Origin: an uncultured Lachnospiraceae bacterium
GTDB taxonomy: Bacteria; Bacillota; Clostridia; Lachnospirales; Lachnospiraceae
NCBI GenBank assembly: GCA_902778245.1
Contig: CACYXH010000042.1
Coordinates: 1 to 54,192, forward strand
Length of the DNA stretch: 54,192 nucleotides
Direction of reading: 5' to 3'
In this document: one piece after another, positions 25,844-34,634 of the stretch
Position numbering within the stretch: position 1 is the stretch's first letter
Layout of the letters: the number at the start of each line of letters is the position of its first letter
Position numbers and translations under genes: made by a program
The notes under the pieces: model-generated
Seen by the model: the letters and a program-made list of their open reading frames with translations, nothing else
What the model was told of the DNA's origin: nothing
Databases searched by the model: none

Positions 25844-27430
25844 CTAATTTTGCCCCTCCTGCGCCTTATCCGCCGTTTCCCACATCCGGCGAAGCTCACC
25901 CACATTCATTCCGGTATACTTTTTGAACGCTTTATAAAAATAAGTTACATTGGGATATCCGGTCATCCGGGCAATATCCTTCACCTGATATTTTTTCTCC
26001 TGAAGAAGAACAATGGCCCGGCTCATCCGCAGATCGGTCAGGATTTCCACAAAAGTCTTCCCGACCTCCTGTTTTAATAGGCGGCTCAGATAAAAAGAAC
26101 TGATTCCGGCACTGCCCGCTGTCTGATCCATGGATATATCCTTTTCGTAGTTTTCTTCCATAAAGAGGAGCGCTCTCATAACATGTTCCTCTAACCGGAT
26201 GGTATCCTGTTTGATTTCCACCGATCTTCTGACCTGCCCCAACAGCCATGTCCGGATCTGTTCCGTTTCCCGGCAGGCCGTAAGTCCTGTCCAGTCAACA
26301 CCGTTCTCTTTCTGATATCTGGTGGAAAACGGCCTCTCCTGCCCCTCCATCAGGAAGATGACTCCTCTCATAACATATGCCTTCAGCCTGTCCGGGCCGC
26401 AGGCTGCAGTTTCCGGCTGATCGAATGCTCCTTCCAATATGGAAATACACCTTTTCCAGTCACCGTCATTCAAAAATCCTCTGCACTCCAAAAACGCATT
26501 TGCCAGAGGATCCTCTTCCCCTTCGCTTTCCATTCTGGTATAAAAATGGACACCGATGCCTTCCCCCGTACGAGCTGCTATTTTGCATTCATCCAGCATC
26601 AGCGTCATATCCTCCACCCGCAGTTTCCAGCTGCTGACCCCCACATCCAACAAAATATGATTCCTCTCCCGGAACACTCTGGACACCATCTGGCACATAT
26701 CTTCCAACCATTTCACTGCATTGGTCTGGTCTGCACCCCTGGAAGGAAATACCAGAACACAGATTTCCTCTCTGAGAGAACGGGAAATGCATCTGCAGTA
26801 TTTTCGAAATTCCTCCGTAATCTGCCGTTCCGGAAGTTTTACCTTCTTGCCGGATTCCTTTCCCTCCAGCACCCCGGTAAGCAGCATCATCACTGCTCCG
26901 TGATAGTTCTGAGGAAGGGAGGATACATACTGTTCAAAGCCAGTCATATCAGGGACTCCCAACAAAAGAGACGAGAGAAATTCCGTTCCCAGAACTTCAT
27001 TCATTTCTCCAATCTGCCGTTGAAGAGACGCTTCCTTTTCTGATTTTTCCTTCTCTTTCTCCAGCTCACCCAGTACCTTTCTCATGGTATTCTGAAAATC
27101 TTGATGTTTTACCGGTTTCAGAAGATAATCGGAAGCTCCCAGCTGCATTGCCTGTCTCAGATAATCAAAATCACTGTAGGCGGTGCAGATGATCATCTTC
27201 ATCCCCGGATTGCGGGAGTGAACCAGTTCCAATGCTTCTAGTCCGGTCATTCCCGGCATATTGATATCTACCACAGCCACATCCGGATGTTCCCTTTCAA
27301 TCAATGCAATGAGTTCCAGGCCATTTGACGCAAAAGGAAGCACTTCCTCACCAGGAAAATCATTCCGGATCATCATCTCCAGCGCCCTGCATTCAATCAT
27401 CTCATCATCCGCAATCAAAATCCGATTCAT
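25844..27430 (-). CDS. YesN-type response regulator (REC + AraC helix-turn-helix)
   Basis: 528 aa. The N-terminal receiver domain has phospho-acceptor Asp55 in VVDINMPG and LLKPVKH at the switch lysine. A long middle region (~130-410) of unknown fold links to a C-terminal AraC DNA-binding domain with ARMTGYPNVTYFYKAFKKY. It is the output protein for the kinase whose stop codon overlaps its ATG (27427-27430). YesN regulators usually activate carbohydrate genes nearby; the GH3 gene, 201 bases downstream on the same strand, is the obvious candidate target. Confidence 0.92.
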   Translation of the reverse strand: MNRILIADDEMIECRALEMMIRNDFPGEEVLPFASNGLELIALIEREHPDVAVVDINMPGMTGLEALELVHSRNPGMKMIICTAYSDFDYLRQAMQLGASDYLLKPVKHQDFQNTMRKVLGELEKEKEKSEKEASLQRQIGEMNEVLGTEFLSSLLLGVPDMTGFEQYVSSLPQNYHGAVMMLLTGVLEGKESGKKVKLPERQITEEFRKYCRCISRSLREEICVLVFPSRGADQTNAVKWLEDMCQMVSRVFRERNHILLDVGVSSWKLRVEDMTLMLDECKIAARTGEGIGVHFYTRMESEGEEDPLANAFLECRGFLNDGDWKRCISILEGAFDQPETAACGPDRLKAYVMRGVIFLMEGQERPFSTRYQKENGVDWTGLTACRETEQIRTWLLGQVRRSVEIKQDTIRLEEHVMRALLFMEENYEKDISMDQTAGSAGISSFYLSRLLKQEVGKTFVEILTDLRMSRAIVLLQEKKYQVKDIARMTGYPNVTYFYKAFKKYTGMNVGELRRMWETADKAQEGQN

Positions 27431-28968
27431 ACAACTCCCTCCGCAGCACTGTCCTTCATCTGCTGATCCGGCCTGTAGGGGATACGTATACAGACTGTAG
27501 TTCCCTTACCGGCTTCACTGAACAGCTCCATCTCCATCTGATCTCCGTAAAAGATCCGAAGCCGCTGATATACGTTATTCAGGCCGATGGTTTGCCCTAT
27601 GCTTCCCTCACGCCGCATCTTTGCCCGCACTTTCTCAAGCTGTTCCTTCTCCATGCCTTGTCCATTGTCCTCAATTCTGATCTCACCCATTTCCTCTTTG
27701 GTCAGATAACAGGTAGTGATCCCAATTTTGGCACCATGAAGTTTCATTGGTACTCCATGAATCAGCGCATTCTCCACCAAAGGCTGCAGGATCATGCTGG
27801 GTACTCTCAGATCATGGAATGTTTCATCCAGTTTGAAATCAAACCGTATCCGCTCACCAAAGCGGCGTTCCTGAAGATCGACATAACTACCCAGAATTTC
27901 CAGTTCCTTTGCAAGGGTAACTTCTCTGCCGGAATAATCCAGTGTATAACGAAACAGTGCCGCTGCCGTATCAAGCAGATTCTTTGTCTCTGCCGCATCC
28001 TCCAGGAATGCCGTCTGAGAGATCATATTCAGCGTATTAAACAGATAATGAGGGTTAATCTGCATCTGCAGCGCCTGCAGCTCACTGGTCTTCAACAGAT
28101 TCGCAATTCGCAGGTTTTCCAGTTCCTGGTTCTTCAACCTCTCTTTGGTATCCGCATCTTCCCTGATCTGGGCAAGCTGCGTCTGGATCCGTTCTGTCAT
28201 TTGATTGTATCCCTGAACCAACTGGCGTATCTCTTCATCCATCTCCGGCGTGCAGATGACATACCTGCCGGTCTGAAGCGTATCTTCTCCAATATGTAAA
28301 TTACCTGCGCTCTCCGTCAGATCCTGTATCGGACGGACAATCCCCCTGGAAAGCGTCCCCATCTGATGAACCAGAATACCGGCAGATACCAGAATGACCA
28401 GAATACAGTCAAACAGAAGTACCGTATTGCGCTGTTCTGCCCGCCTCTGAGTATCCCTGGCCCAGGTCAGTATCCTGGCATAAAGATTTCCAAACTCCGA
28501 AGTCAGTGCTTCATAAACCTCCTGCGTTTCTCCATAGAACTGGTTGATCACTTGTTTTCCTGATACCGTCACCTGCGCACAGAGATAAGCATGGTCATAG
28601 ATACGCTGTGTAAGCTGCGTATAAGTATAAAACATGTCTTCCAGATCCCGGATCTCCCGGTAAAGATCCGCGGGCAGAACCGAAGCCGTCAATTCCCGGA
28701 GATGCCCCCTCATCTGAACGGTCCTGTCCCAAATTTCACGATACACGCTCTCATCTCCATCCAGCGTGTAAAGATAGACTCTGGCATTTAGCTCATTTAA
28801 CGTTTCGTAAAATTGATCCAGATACATCAGCCGTTCCATATTCCGATTATAATTCCAGCGTGCATACTGGTAAAAACCAATGCACACCATAAACAGCAAT
28901 GTGACTATCAGCATAGCTGCCGCCACAAAGGTCCGCCATCTGCCTCTTATGGTATTTTTTCTTCTCAT
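27427..28968 (-). CDS. YesM-type sensor histidine kinase
   Basis: 513 aa. Membrane helices at about residues 13-33 and 182-203 flank an extracellular sensor of ~145 residues, followed by a HAMP linker (~205-265). The His_kinase motif carries His307 in MQINPHYLFNT, and the ATP-binding lid has DNGQGMEKEQLEK. It should phosphorylate the regulator encoded downstream. Both ends overlap its neighbours by 4 bases, so binding protein, kinase and regulator are made as a set. Confidence 0.92.
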   Translation of the reverse strand: MRRKNTIRGRWRTFVAAAMLIVTLLFMVCIGFYQYARWNYNRNMERLMYLDQFYETLNELNARVYLYTLDGDESVYREIWDRTVQMRGHLRELTASVLPADLYREIRDLEDMFYTYTQLTQRIYDHAYLCAQVTVSGKQVINQFYGETQEVYEALTSEFGNLYARILTWARDTQRRAEQRNTVLLFDCILVILVSAGILVHQMGTLSRGIVRPIQDLTESAGNLHIGEDTLQTGRYVICTPEMDEEIRQLVQGYNQMTERIQTQLAQIREDADTKERLKNQELENLRIANLLKTSELQALQMQINPHYLFNTLNMISQTAFLEDAAETKNLLDTAAALFRYTLDYSGREVTLAKELEILGSYVDLQERRFGERIRFDFKLDETFHDLRVPSMILQPLVENALIHGVPMKLHGAKIGITTCYLTKEEMGEIRIEDNGQGMEKEQLEKVRAKMRREGSIGQTIGLNNVYQRLRIFYGDQMEMELFSEAGKGTTVCIRIPYRPDQQMKDSAAEGVV

Positions 28969-29951
28969 GACAGATCCCAGGTCACCTCCATGCCGCTGCC
29001 CTTCTCAAGCCAGCCCTCGTAATCAAACTCTTTTCCTACAGCTTCTGTATCAATATAAATGTGTTCCTGAAAATCCTTTGACCGGCTGACATAGCTTTTG
29101 AGGCTTCGCACTGCCTCCAGGCCCTCCGAGAACCGATCCGGCATAATACTTTTCTGATACCATCCGTCCGTCAGAAAACGATAGATTTTTTCCGTCATTC
29201 CAAAGCTGATCACTACAACCTCTCCGGGTTGACGCCCTATATTTTTCAGCGCATCCCCAACCACTTCCGAGGAAGTCTCAGTTGCACAGTAAATAGCGTT
29301 GATCTGGGGGTTTTCCTGAAAGGCTTTCAAAAGTTTTGCCCTGACCTGAAGACTGTCCCCTCCATCCTCTATCATACAGACAATCTCCATATCTTGCTGA
29401 TTCTCTATTTCCTTTTCAAAACTCTTCAGCCGCTCTTCCTGATTCTGATTTTCCAGGCTGGAGAGAATAACCGCAATATTCGCCCCCGATTCCATATTCT
29501 TTTTCAATTCCTTCCCTGCCTGGGTTCCTACGGCCTCATTGTCCGGTCCTACGTACCCACAACGTCCGGAAACGGGAATATCAGAGTCAATCAGAAGAAC
29601 CGGTATCCCCTCTTCCTGCGCCATATGGATAGCCCCGGCTACTTCTTCATCCGCAATGTTTCCGGCGGTGATAATCCCTGTCACCCTGGAATAGATTGCT
29701 TTGCGTATAGCCGCTGCCTGCTGTTTTTCATCCGCGTTTCTCAGCCCGATGCACCTGGTGCTGGTTCCAAGATTCTGATCCGCGCTGCGCATTCCCTCCC
29801 CTACCTGCTCCCAGATCTGAGGGCACACGAAAGTAAAGCGGTAGCTTAGAAGCACCGCCGTGTTGTCCGTTGTAAACAAATTTTTCCACACAAAAAGCAA
29901 TGCTGTAAAATTGATAATCAGAAATAAAATGTATTTTTTGATCGCTATCAT
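28965..29951 (-). CDS. Membrane-anchored sugar-binding (Peripla_BP_4) protein, sensory accessory
   Basis: 328 aa. An uncleaved N-terminal hydrophobic helix (~6-22) anchors a type I periplasmic-binding fold, with GIITAGNIADEEVAGAI, PVLLIDSDIP, and INAIYCATETSSEVVGDAL. No ABC permease or ATPase is nearby; the gene overlaps the kinase start by 4 bases. It therefore resembles XylFII of the XylFII-LytS-YesN three-component systems, where the binding protein presents sugar to the kinase. The start is odd: GAGGAG directly abuts the ATG, and no other good start is in frame. Confidence 0.85.
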   Translation of the reverse strand: MIAIKKYILFLIINFTALLFVWKNLFTTDNTAVLLSYRFTFVCPQIWEQVGEGMRSADQNLGTSTRCIGLRNADEKQQAAAIRKAIYSRVTGIITAGNIADEEVAGAIHMAQEEGIPVLLIDSDIPVSGRCGYVGPDNEAVGTQAGKELKKNMESGANIAVILSSLENQNQEERLKSFEKEIENQQDMEIVCMIEDGGDSLQVRAKLLKAFQENPQINAIYCATETSSEVVGDALKNIGRQPGEVVVISFGMTEKIYRFLTDGWYQKSIMPDRFSEGLEAVRSLKSYVSRSKDFQEHIYIDTEAVGKEFDYEGWLEKGSGMEVTWDLS

Positions 29952-30002
29952 CTCCTCTGATATCTATCATACAGCATTGTTTCCTTTTTGCAAATCACAA
30001 TT

Positions 30003-30413
30003 TCACCATCCCTTGTAGAATTGCATCAGACTTCCCAGAGTTTTCCCCAGAGCAAGGCTCACTACGATCCAACTGGTTCCTTTCGTCAGGTTCAGGCGGC
30101 GGGTAAAGACCGGAAAGACATTCAGCAGCTCTGCCAGCGCCATGATCCAGCCGCCCACAAATATTCCCGAAAACAGTCCCAATAAAAGAAGACCCGGCCA
30201 GTTAAAAGAAAGTACCGGATAATAAACAGTCACTAAATTTCCTGCAATTCCTCCCAGGCAGATAAAGGTTTCAAAAATTTTTGCATGCTTCGCGGTATGA
30301 CTAATGCCGATAAACCGGGTGATAATGCCTAATCCCACCATTAGCGCGACTACGCCTCCAGCCACCAGCGCCCCTCCGGAAAATCCCATCACTCCCAGGA
30401 AAACTCTGTGCAT
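30003..30413 (-). CDS. spoVAB: Stage V sporulation protein AB
   Basis: 136 aa, with four or so predicted membrane helices, as in SpoVAB (GFSGGALVAGGVVALM, then GLGIITRF). SpoVA proteins sit in the inner spore membrane and are needed for dipicolinic acid movement. It follows spoVAA after 36 bases; ribosome site AAGGAAGG. The rest of spoVA (AC-AF) is not in this window. Confidence 0.88.
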   Translation of the reverse strand: MHRVFLGVMGFSGGALVAGGVVALMVGLGIITRFIGISHTAKHAKIFETFICLGGIAGNLVTVYYPVLSFNWPGLLLLGLFSGIFVGGWIMALAELLNVFPVFTRRLNLTKGTSWIVVSLALGKTLGSLMQFYKGW

Positions 30414-30449
30414 ATCAGTACACCTTCCTTCCGTATTTTCGTATTTTTC

Positions 30450-31073
30450 TTACGGGTTGTTTTTTGGATTTCGGCTGTCAGCCTCAATGATTGTTGTATT
30501 AATCTCATCTTCATAAGTCCGCATTTTGACCTCCAGCGGAGTAGGATCTGCAGTCAGTTTTCTCTTAGAAAAATGATTGAAGAACAGGATAATACCGGCT
30601 CCCAGTCCTATGGAATAAGAAACTTCCAGCACCGTAAATCCATTGGAAGTATTGCCGGTAAACAGATGATAGAGCTGTCCGAACAGCTTTGTGATATTGA
30701 CATCATTATTAAAAGCCATAATGGAAAAAGCGGCTCCGAAAAAAGATAAAATGCAGACAAAAATGGTCTTGCTCCACTGCCAGACCAGAGAAGGCTGGCT
30801 TTTCTTTTCCAATGTCACCACAAAATCCGTTTCTCCAAGATTATTGACTTCTACCGTTGGATACTGTTTTTGAATCGTCTCAATCACATCCATCACGGAA
30901 AACACATACCGGCCAGGTCCATTGATCTGAGAGGAGGGGATCTTGAGCAGCTTCAGCTTTGTTTCCAGCGCCTTATCACTGCAGCTTACCTTGGCAATCT
31001 CCTTCAGCGCAAAACTGGTGCCCGATATTTTCACATTCTTATCAATCTGCAGATATACCGTTGTCATAGGCAC
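30450..31073 (-). CDS. spoVAA: Stage V sporulation protein AA
   Basis: 207 aa. An N-terminal soluble SpoVAA domain (~5-110) is followed by two membrane helices (~118-136 and ~155-175). The GTG at 31073 is the likely start because GGAGG lies 7 bases upstream; the ATG two codons later is too far from it. The start overlaps the stop of the 51-aa membrane protein gene by 10 bases. It is co-transcribed with spoVAB and, by family knowledge, is forespore-expressed. Confidence 0.88.
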   Translation of the reverse strand: MPMTTVYLQIDKNVKISGTSFALKEIAKVSCSDKALETKLKLLKIPSSQINGPGRYVFSVMDVIETIQKQYPTVEVNNLGETDFVVTLEKKSQPSLVWQWSKTIFVCILSFFGAAFSIMAFNNDVNITKLFGQLYHLFTGNTSNGFTVLEVSYSIGLGAGIILFFNHFSKRKLTADPTPLEVKMRTYEDEINTTIIEADSRNPKNNP

Positions 31074-31219
31074 CGTTTCGCCTCCTCACAGATATTTTTC
31101 ACCAGAGTGCCGTTTTCTCCCATATTCTTTGATTTCATGGTCCAGAAATAATAAAAAATACCGGCAGTCAAAGCCAGTATGATCACAATTAATCCTACAT
31201 GGTATATCATCTTTTTCAT
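31064..31219 (-). CDS. Small single-pass membrane protein in the spoVA operon
   Basis: 51 aa, not recognised. It has a basic start MKKMIYH, one membrane helix (~8-27, GLIVIILALTAGIFYYFW) and a polar tail with two cysteines (ICEEAKRCL). AAGGAG lies 9 bases before the ATG. It follows a candidate sigma-G promoter and overlaps spoVAA, so it is probably the first gene of the spoVA operon. The open frame reaches back to 31312, but that extension contains no ribosome site and is not needed. A spore-membrane role is inferred only from context. Confidence 0.6.
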   Translation of the reverse strand: MKKMIYHVGLIVIILALTAGIFYYFWTMKSKNMGENGTLVKNICEEAKRCL

Positions 31220-31250
31220 CACTTCAGGCTCCTTCTTTATAAATACATAT

Positions 31251-31278
31251 TCTAATGCGTTTTTCTGATTTATTACAC
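31251..31278 (-). promoter_or_regulatory. Candidate sigma-G (forespore) promoter of orf51-spoVAA-spoVAB
   Basis: On the minus strand GTGTA (31278-31274), 16 bases, CATTAGA (31257-31251) fit the remembered sigma-G consensus (GYATR, ~15-16, CATNNTA) at 4/5 and 6/7 positions. In Bacillus the spoVA operon is read by sigma-G. The predicted start is about 25 bases before the 51-aa gene. Confidence 0.4.
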
Positions 31279-31341
31279 TCTCAGTATCTGATAAATCCGC
31301 CAAATTATGCATGCAGCCTGATTTCTTTCTGTTTTATTTCC

Positions 31342-32070
31342 TCATACCTGTCCCCGCATTTTTTTCAGTATTTTTTTCTCCATTCGTGACACCTGTACCT
31401 GGGTAAGTCCCAGTTCCCTGGCGGTCTCCATCTGTGTCTTATCTCTGAAATACCGCAGGTCGATCAGCCGCCGCTCCTGCTCCTCCAGCAGTTTCAGCAG
31501 CTGCTCCAACAGCATATGGTTTAAAACCTTCTCATTCGCGTTCTCTCTTTCCACCAGTTTGTCCATCAAAAGCACCGCATTGCCGTCCCCCTGATATACC
31601 GGTCGATAAATAGACTCTATTTCTGCGCAGGACTCCAGCGCCAGCATCATTTCCTCTCCGGAAAGCCCCAGTTCTACTTCCAGTTCCTCCATCATGGGTT
31701 CCCTCCCAAGACGCTTTTCCATCTGATCCTTCGTACTGTAAATCTGGGCTGCCATTTCTTTCAGGGATCGGCTTACCTTGATCATGCCGTCATCCCGCAG
31801 AAATCTCTTAATTTCTCCTGCGATCAACGGTACCGCATAGGTACTGAATTTCACTTCAAAGGCCAGATCAAATTTATCAATGGCTTTCAATAGACCAATG
31901 CTTCCAATCTGTATCAGGTCTTCCATCTCGCAGCCCCTGCCCAGGAAACGCTTTACTACCGTAAATACCAGTCCCAGATTCTCCTCCACAAGCATTTCTC
32001 TCGCAGTTTTATCCCCCTGGTGCGCCTGTTCAATCAATGCAAGTGTATGATCCATGCAGCAATTATTCAC
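31342..32070 (-). CDS. sigF: Sporulation sigma factor SigF
   Basis: 242 aa sigma-70-type factor: region 2 (ENLGLVFTVVKRF, then EDLIQIGSIGLLKAIDKFD and FSTYAVPLIAGEIKRFLRDD), region 3 (IKVSRSLKEMAAQI) and region 4 (ETARELGLTQVQVSRMEKKIL). It directs early forespore transcription and is held by SpoIIAB until SpoIIAA is dephosphorylated. The order spoIIAA-spoIIAB-sigF, with a 4-base overlap to spoIIAB, separates it from the closely related sigG. Confidence 0.95.
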   Translation of the reverse strand: MNNCCMDHTLALIEQAHQGDKTAREMLVEENLGLVFTVVKRFLGRGCEMEDLIQIGSIGLLKAIDKFDLAFEVKFSTYAVPLIAGEIKRFLRDDGMIKVSRSLKEMAAQIYSTKDQMEKRLGREPMMEELEVELGLSGEEMMLALESCAEIESIYRPVYQGDGNAVLLMDKLVERENANEKVLNHMLLEQLLKLLEEQERRLIDLRYFRDKTQMETARELGLTQVQVSRMEKKILKKMRGQV

Positions 32071-32513
32071 CTCTCATATCTGTTGTCCGTGTGGAGAATT
32101 TTCTTTGTCATTTTCACGCTGGTTCCTTTTCCCGGAGAAGAAACCACTTCCAAAGTATCCATAAACGCCTCCATGAAAGAAAACCCCATTCCTGCCCTCT
32201 CACAATCCTGCTTCGTAGTAAACAGCGGCTCCATAGCTCTCCGAATATCTTCAATTCCCACACCGTGATCTTTCACTTCTATCTCAATTGTTTGATCAAA
32301 GATTCTGCACGTAATGGTAATCTTTTCCACCTTACCCTCGTATCCATGAATAATGGCATTTGTCACTGCTTCAGACAGGGCGGTCTTCACATCCGCTACT
32401 TCTTCCAGAGTAGGATTCAATTGAGTCAAAAAGGCTGCCACCGATACCCGCGCAAACCCCTCGTTGCAGGAACGGCTGTCAAACTCCAGTTTCATCTCAT
32501 TTTCTGTATTCAT
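32067..32513 (-). CDS. spoIIAB: Anti-sigma F factor and serine kinase SpoIIAB
   Basis: 148 aa GHKL kinase. The N-box region ALSEAVTNAIIHGYEG and the G1 motif VKDHGVGIEDI are present, as is GMGFSFMEAF. It binds SigF in the presence of ATP and phosphorylates SpoIIAA. It starts 11 bases after spoIIAA and its stop overlaps the sigF start. Confidence 0.95.
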   Translation of the reverse strand: MNTENEMKLEFDSRSCNEGFARVSVAAFLTQLNPTLEEVADVKTALSEAVTNAIIHGYEGKVEKITITCRIFDQTIEIEVKDHGVGIEDIRRAMEPLFTTKQDCERAGMGFSFMEAFMDTLEVVSSPGKGTSVKMTKKILHTDNRYER

Positions 32514-32524
32514 GCTGCTCCCCC

Positions 32525-32860
32525 TTATATTAAATTGGACTGCTCCGGCAGACCTTCATAGATATCCATCATTTTATAAATACCGGACATAGTCAGAATT
32601 CTCCGCATCCGCTCATTTACCCGGACTGCCACAACGGCGCCTCCCATGAAGCGCATATTTTTATATCTGCCCATGATCATGCCGATACCTGAACTGTCCA
32701 TGAAATTAGTCCGGCCAAAGTCAAAAATAATGCAGTGGATGTTGTTCTCCATAAGCAGCCTGTCCGCCTTTCGCTTCAATTCCTCTGAATTGTGATGATC
32801 CACCTCTGCCGGCAGACGAATCGTCAGGTATGTTCCCAATATCTGAAAATTATCTTCCAT
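32525..32860 (-). CDS. spoIIAA: Anti-sigma F factor antagonist SpoIIAA
   Basis: 111 aa STAS-domain protein. The phosphorylation site lies in NFMDSSGIGMIMGRYK (Ser57). When dephosphorylated by SpoIIE it displaces SigF from SpoIIAB in the forespore. It is the first gene of the operon, with a candidate sigma-H promoter 21 bases upstream. Confidence 0.95.
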   Translation of the reverse strand: MEDNFQILGTYLTIRLPAEVDHHNSEELKRKADRLLMENNIHCIIFDFGRTNFMDSSGIGMIMGRYKNMRFMGGAVVAVRVNERMRRILTMSGIYKMMDIYEGLPEQSNLI

Positions 32861-32880
32861 TTTCCATTTTCCTTTCCTAA

Positions 32881-32905
32881 ATTCCCATTTTACTGTAAAA
32901 GTCCC
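32881..32905 (-). promoter_or_regulatory. Candidate sigma-H promoter of spoIIAA-spoIIAB-sigF
   Basis: On the minus strand GGGACTT (32905-32899), 13 bases, GGAAT (32885-32881) fit the sigma-H consensus AGGAWWT / RGAAT at 5/7 and 5/5. spoIIA is sigma-H-dependent in Bacillus. The start would be very close to the ATG (about 14 bases). Confidence 0.4.
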
Positions 32906-32964
32906 GTCCCAAAGCAGCGTGTGTGACTTTTATAACTGGCGGTGCCAAAAGACAGGCTTATCAT

Positions 32965-33006
32965 GCAGAAAGGGGCTGCCGCATTTCGTGCGACGGCCCC
33001 TTCTGC
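32965..33006 (-). terminator. Terminator of the TPR gene; palindrome copy D
   Basis: GCAGAA-GGGGC arms pair across a core with GGCTGCCGCA and TGCGACGGCC, the same arms as copies A and B but with a minimal loop. On the minus strand, T-rich sequence follows the stem. It separates the TPR gene from spoIIAA. Confidence 0.7.
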
Positions 33007-33030
33007 GAGGTTCCTCGTATGTATAGAAAA

Positions 33031-34626
33031 TTACCCTAACAGGTTTCCGTACATATCATAGTTCAGTCCCGTGTTGGGATCGGTCCAGGCAACGTCCGCA
33101 GGATCATAACCCAGATCATTTCCTGTATTGTTGTCATAAACAGTGATGTCCTCCCCTGGGTTCTGCATAGAAGCCTCTCCCTGGCTTACGCTCTCCTGTG
33201 GAGTTGCCGTTCCAGCGCTTTGATCCCCGGCATTCGTACTGAGGTACGGCTGCACATTGGCAGCGTTGGCCGGATACTGTGCTATGATATCATTAAAGAC
33301 TGCATCTGCATTCTGAGAGTCCCCCATGTTGAAATAGGCAAATCCCAGATAATACATCGCGTCATAGTGGTAGGAATTCGTTCTCTCCGGATCCGACTCC
33401 ACCGCCTTTTTCAATTGCTCAGCGGCTGTAGCATAATCTCCCGCCACGTATGCAGTAGTTCCCGCCGAGTAATACTCGCTAAACAGGGCGCTGCTCACTG
33501 CCCCCATCAGATCGTCATATAGCTTCTTTGCATTCCCTTCAAAATCGTCTGCATTGAGCTTACCGATCTCATCCACCGCTGCCGTCTGGGAACCATTCAC
33601 GTAGAGATCCGCCACGCCCAGCAACTCTTCATAGCTCTTCGCCTTGTTCAACGCATTCTCCTTCTCCTGAACGGCCTCATCTGCTTTCTGAGAATAAGCG
33701 TCAATCTCATCCTGGAGATCCTGGAGTCTGGCAGACTCTGAAGCAAGCTTGGTGTTGGCGTCCGCCACCTGTTGATTGGCGCTCTCCTTGATACTCTGAC
33801 GGCTGGCCGGCACTACCAGAAACCACACAATGGCTCCCCCAAGCAGAATGCCCAGAGCAATATTAATAAAGGTGGCCACCGTGGAGCTGTCACGAAACGT
33901 AGTGGGCTGAATGATGGTCTCATTCCCGCTGACGTAGCGCAGCGCGCCCCCCAATCTCTCATTTGCTTCTGTCTCCTGATGGTGTCTTCTGACAGCAAAG
34001 GATGTGGATTTCCCCGTCATCTCTTCAATCTCTGTGAGATACCGCAGCGTGGTTGTATTCGTGTTGTCCACCGCTGCTGCTTTTTTCAGCAATCTTCTGG
34101 CCTTCTCATAATCCTGATGTTTCATATAGAGCAGTGCTAGCAGTTGATGTGCTTTCACCAGCTTCGGGTTCTGAGCAATGACTTTTTTCAGCTGAATGAT
34201 GGCCATGTCCTCATTTTCCTGACGGCAGTACTCGATGGATTGATTATACTTCCGGATGGTCTGATTAATGGTATCCAGCCGGTTCTTATTGTTCTGTAGC
34301 TTTGTGATATAATAACTTGCCAGATTATCCTCCGGCTGCAGATTTTTACTGATGACCCACTCGCAGAGCGCTGACACCACCTCTCCAGTCTCAAAGTAAC
34401 AGAGACCCAGCAAATTCCTGGCGTCAATATTTTCCTTGTTAAATTTCAGACTTCGTTTCAAACAAGCGATGGCCCCTGAAAGATCCCGCACCGATGCCTT
34501 CTCCAGGCCCTGGTTATACAAAAGATTGGAAATACGGACGATTCGCTTCAAAATAGTCACATCCGCCCCGCAGCCAGGACAGTAATCGATGGCCGCCAGG
34601 GGGGAGTTACAGTAAATACACTTCAT
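33031..34626 (-). CDS. TPR protein with N-terminal zinc ribbon and one membrane helix
   Basis: 531 aa. A zinc-ribbon start (MKCIYCNSPL, then YCPGCGAD; Cys3, Cys6, Cys17, Cys20) is followed by TPR units at ~45-190. One membrane helix lies near 247-272, then a coiled-coil (~280-335) and further TPR units (~375-450), and a Gly/Asn/Asp-rich tail. So TPRs probably lie on both sides of the membrane, making it a scaffold. Exact partners are not visible. The start is 9 bases after the 48-aa gene stop, with GGGGG close to ATG, so the two are co-transcribed with the folC remnant. Its position before spoIIA may be incidental since a terminator intervenes. Confidence 0.75.
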   Translation of the reverse strand: MKCIYCNSPLAAIDYCPGCGADVTILKRIVRISNLLYNQGLEKASVRDLSGAIACLKRSLKFNKENIDARNLLGLCYFETGEVVSALCEWVISKNLQPEDNLASYYITKLQNNKNRLDTINQTIRKYNQSIEYCRQENEDMAIIQLKKVIAQNPKLVKAHQLLALLYMKHQDYEKARRLLKKAAAVDNTNTTTLRYLTEIEEMTGKSTSFAVRRHHQETEANERLGGALRYVSGNETIIQPTTFRDSSTVATFINIALGILLGGAIVWFLVVPASRQSIKESANQQVADANTKLASESARLQDLQDEIDAYSQKADEAVQEKENALNKAKSYEELLGVADLYVNGSQTAAVDEIGKLNADDFEGNAKKLYDDLMGAVSSALFSEYYSAGTTAYVAGDYATAAEQLKKAVESDPERTNSYHYDAMYYLGFAYFNMGDSQNADAVFNDIIAQYPANAANVQPYLSTNAGDQSAGTATPQESVSQGEASMQNPGEDITVYDNNTGNDLGYDPADVAWTDPNTGLNYDMYGNLLG

Positions 34627-34634
34627 AATTCCCC

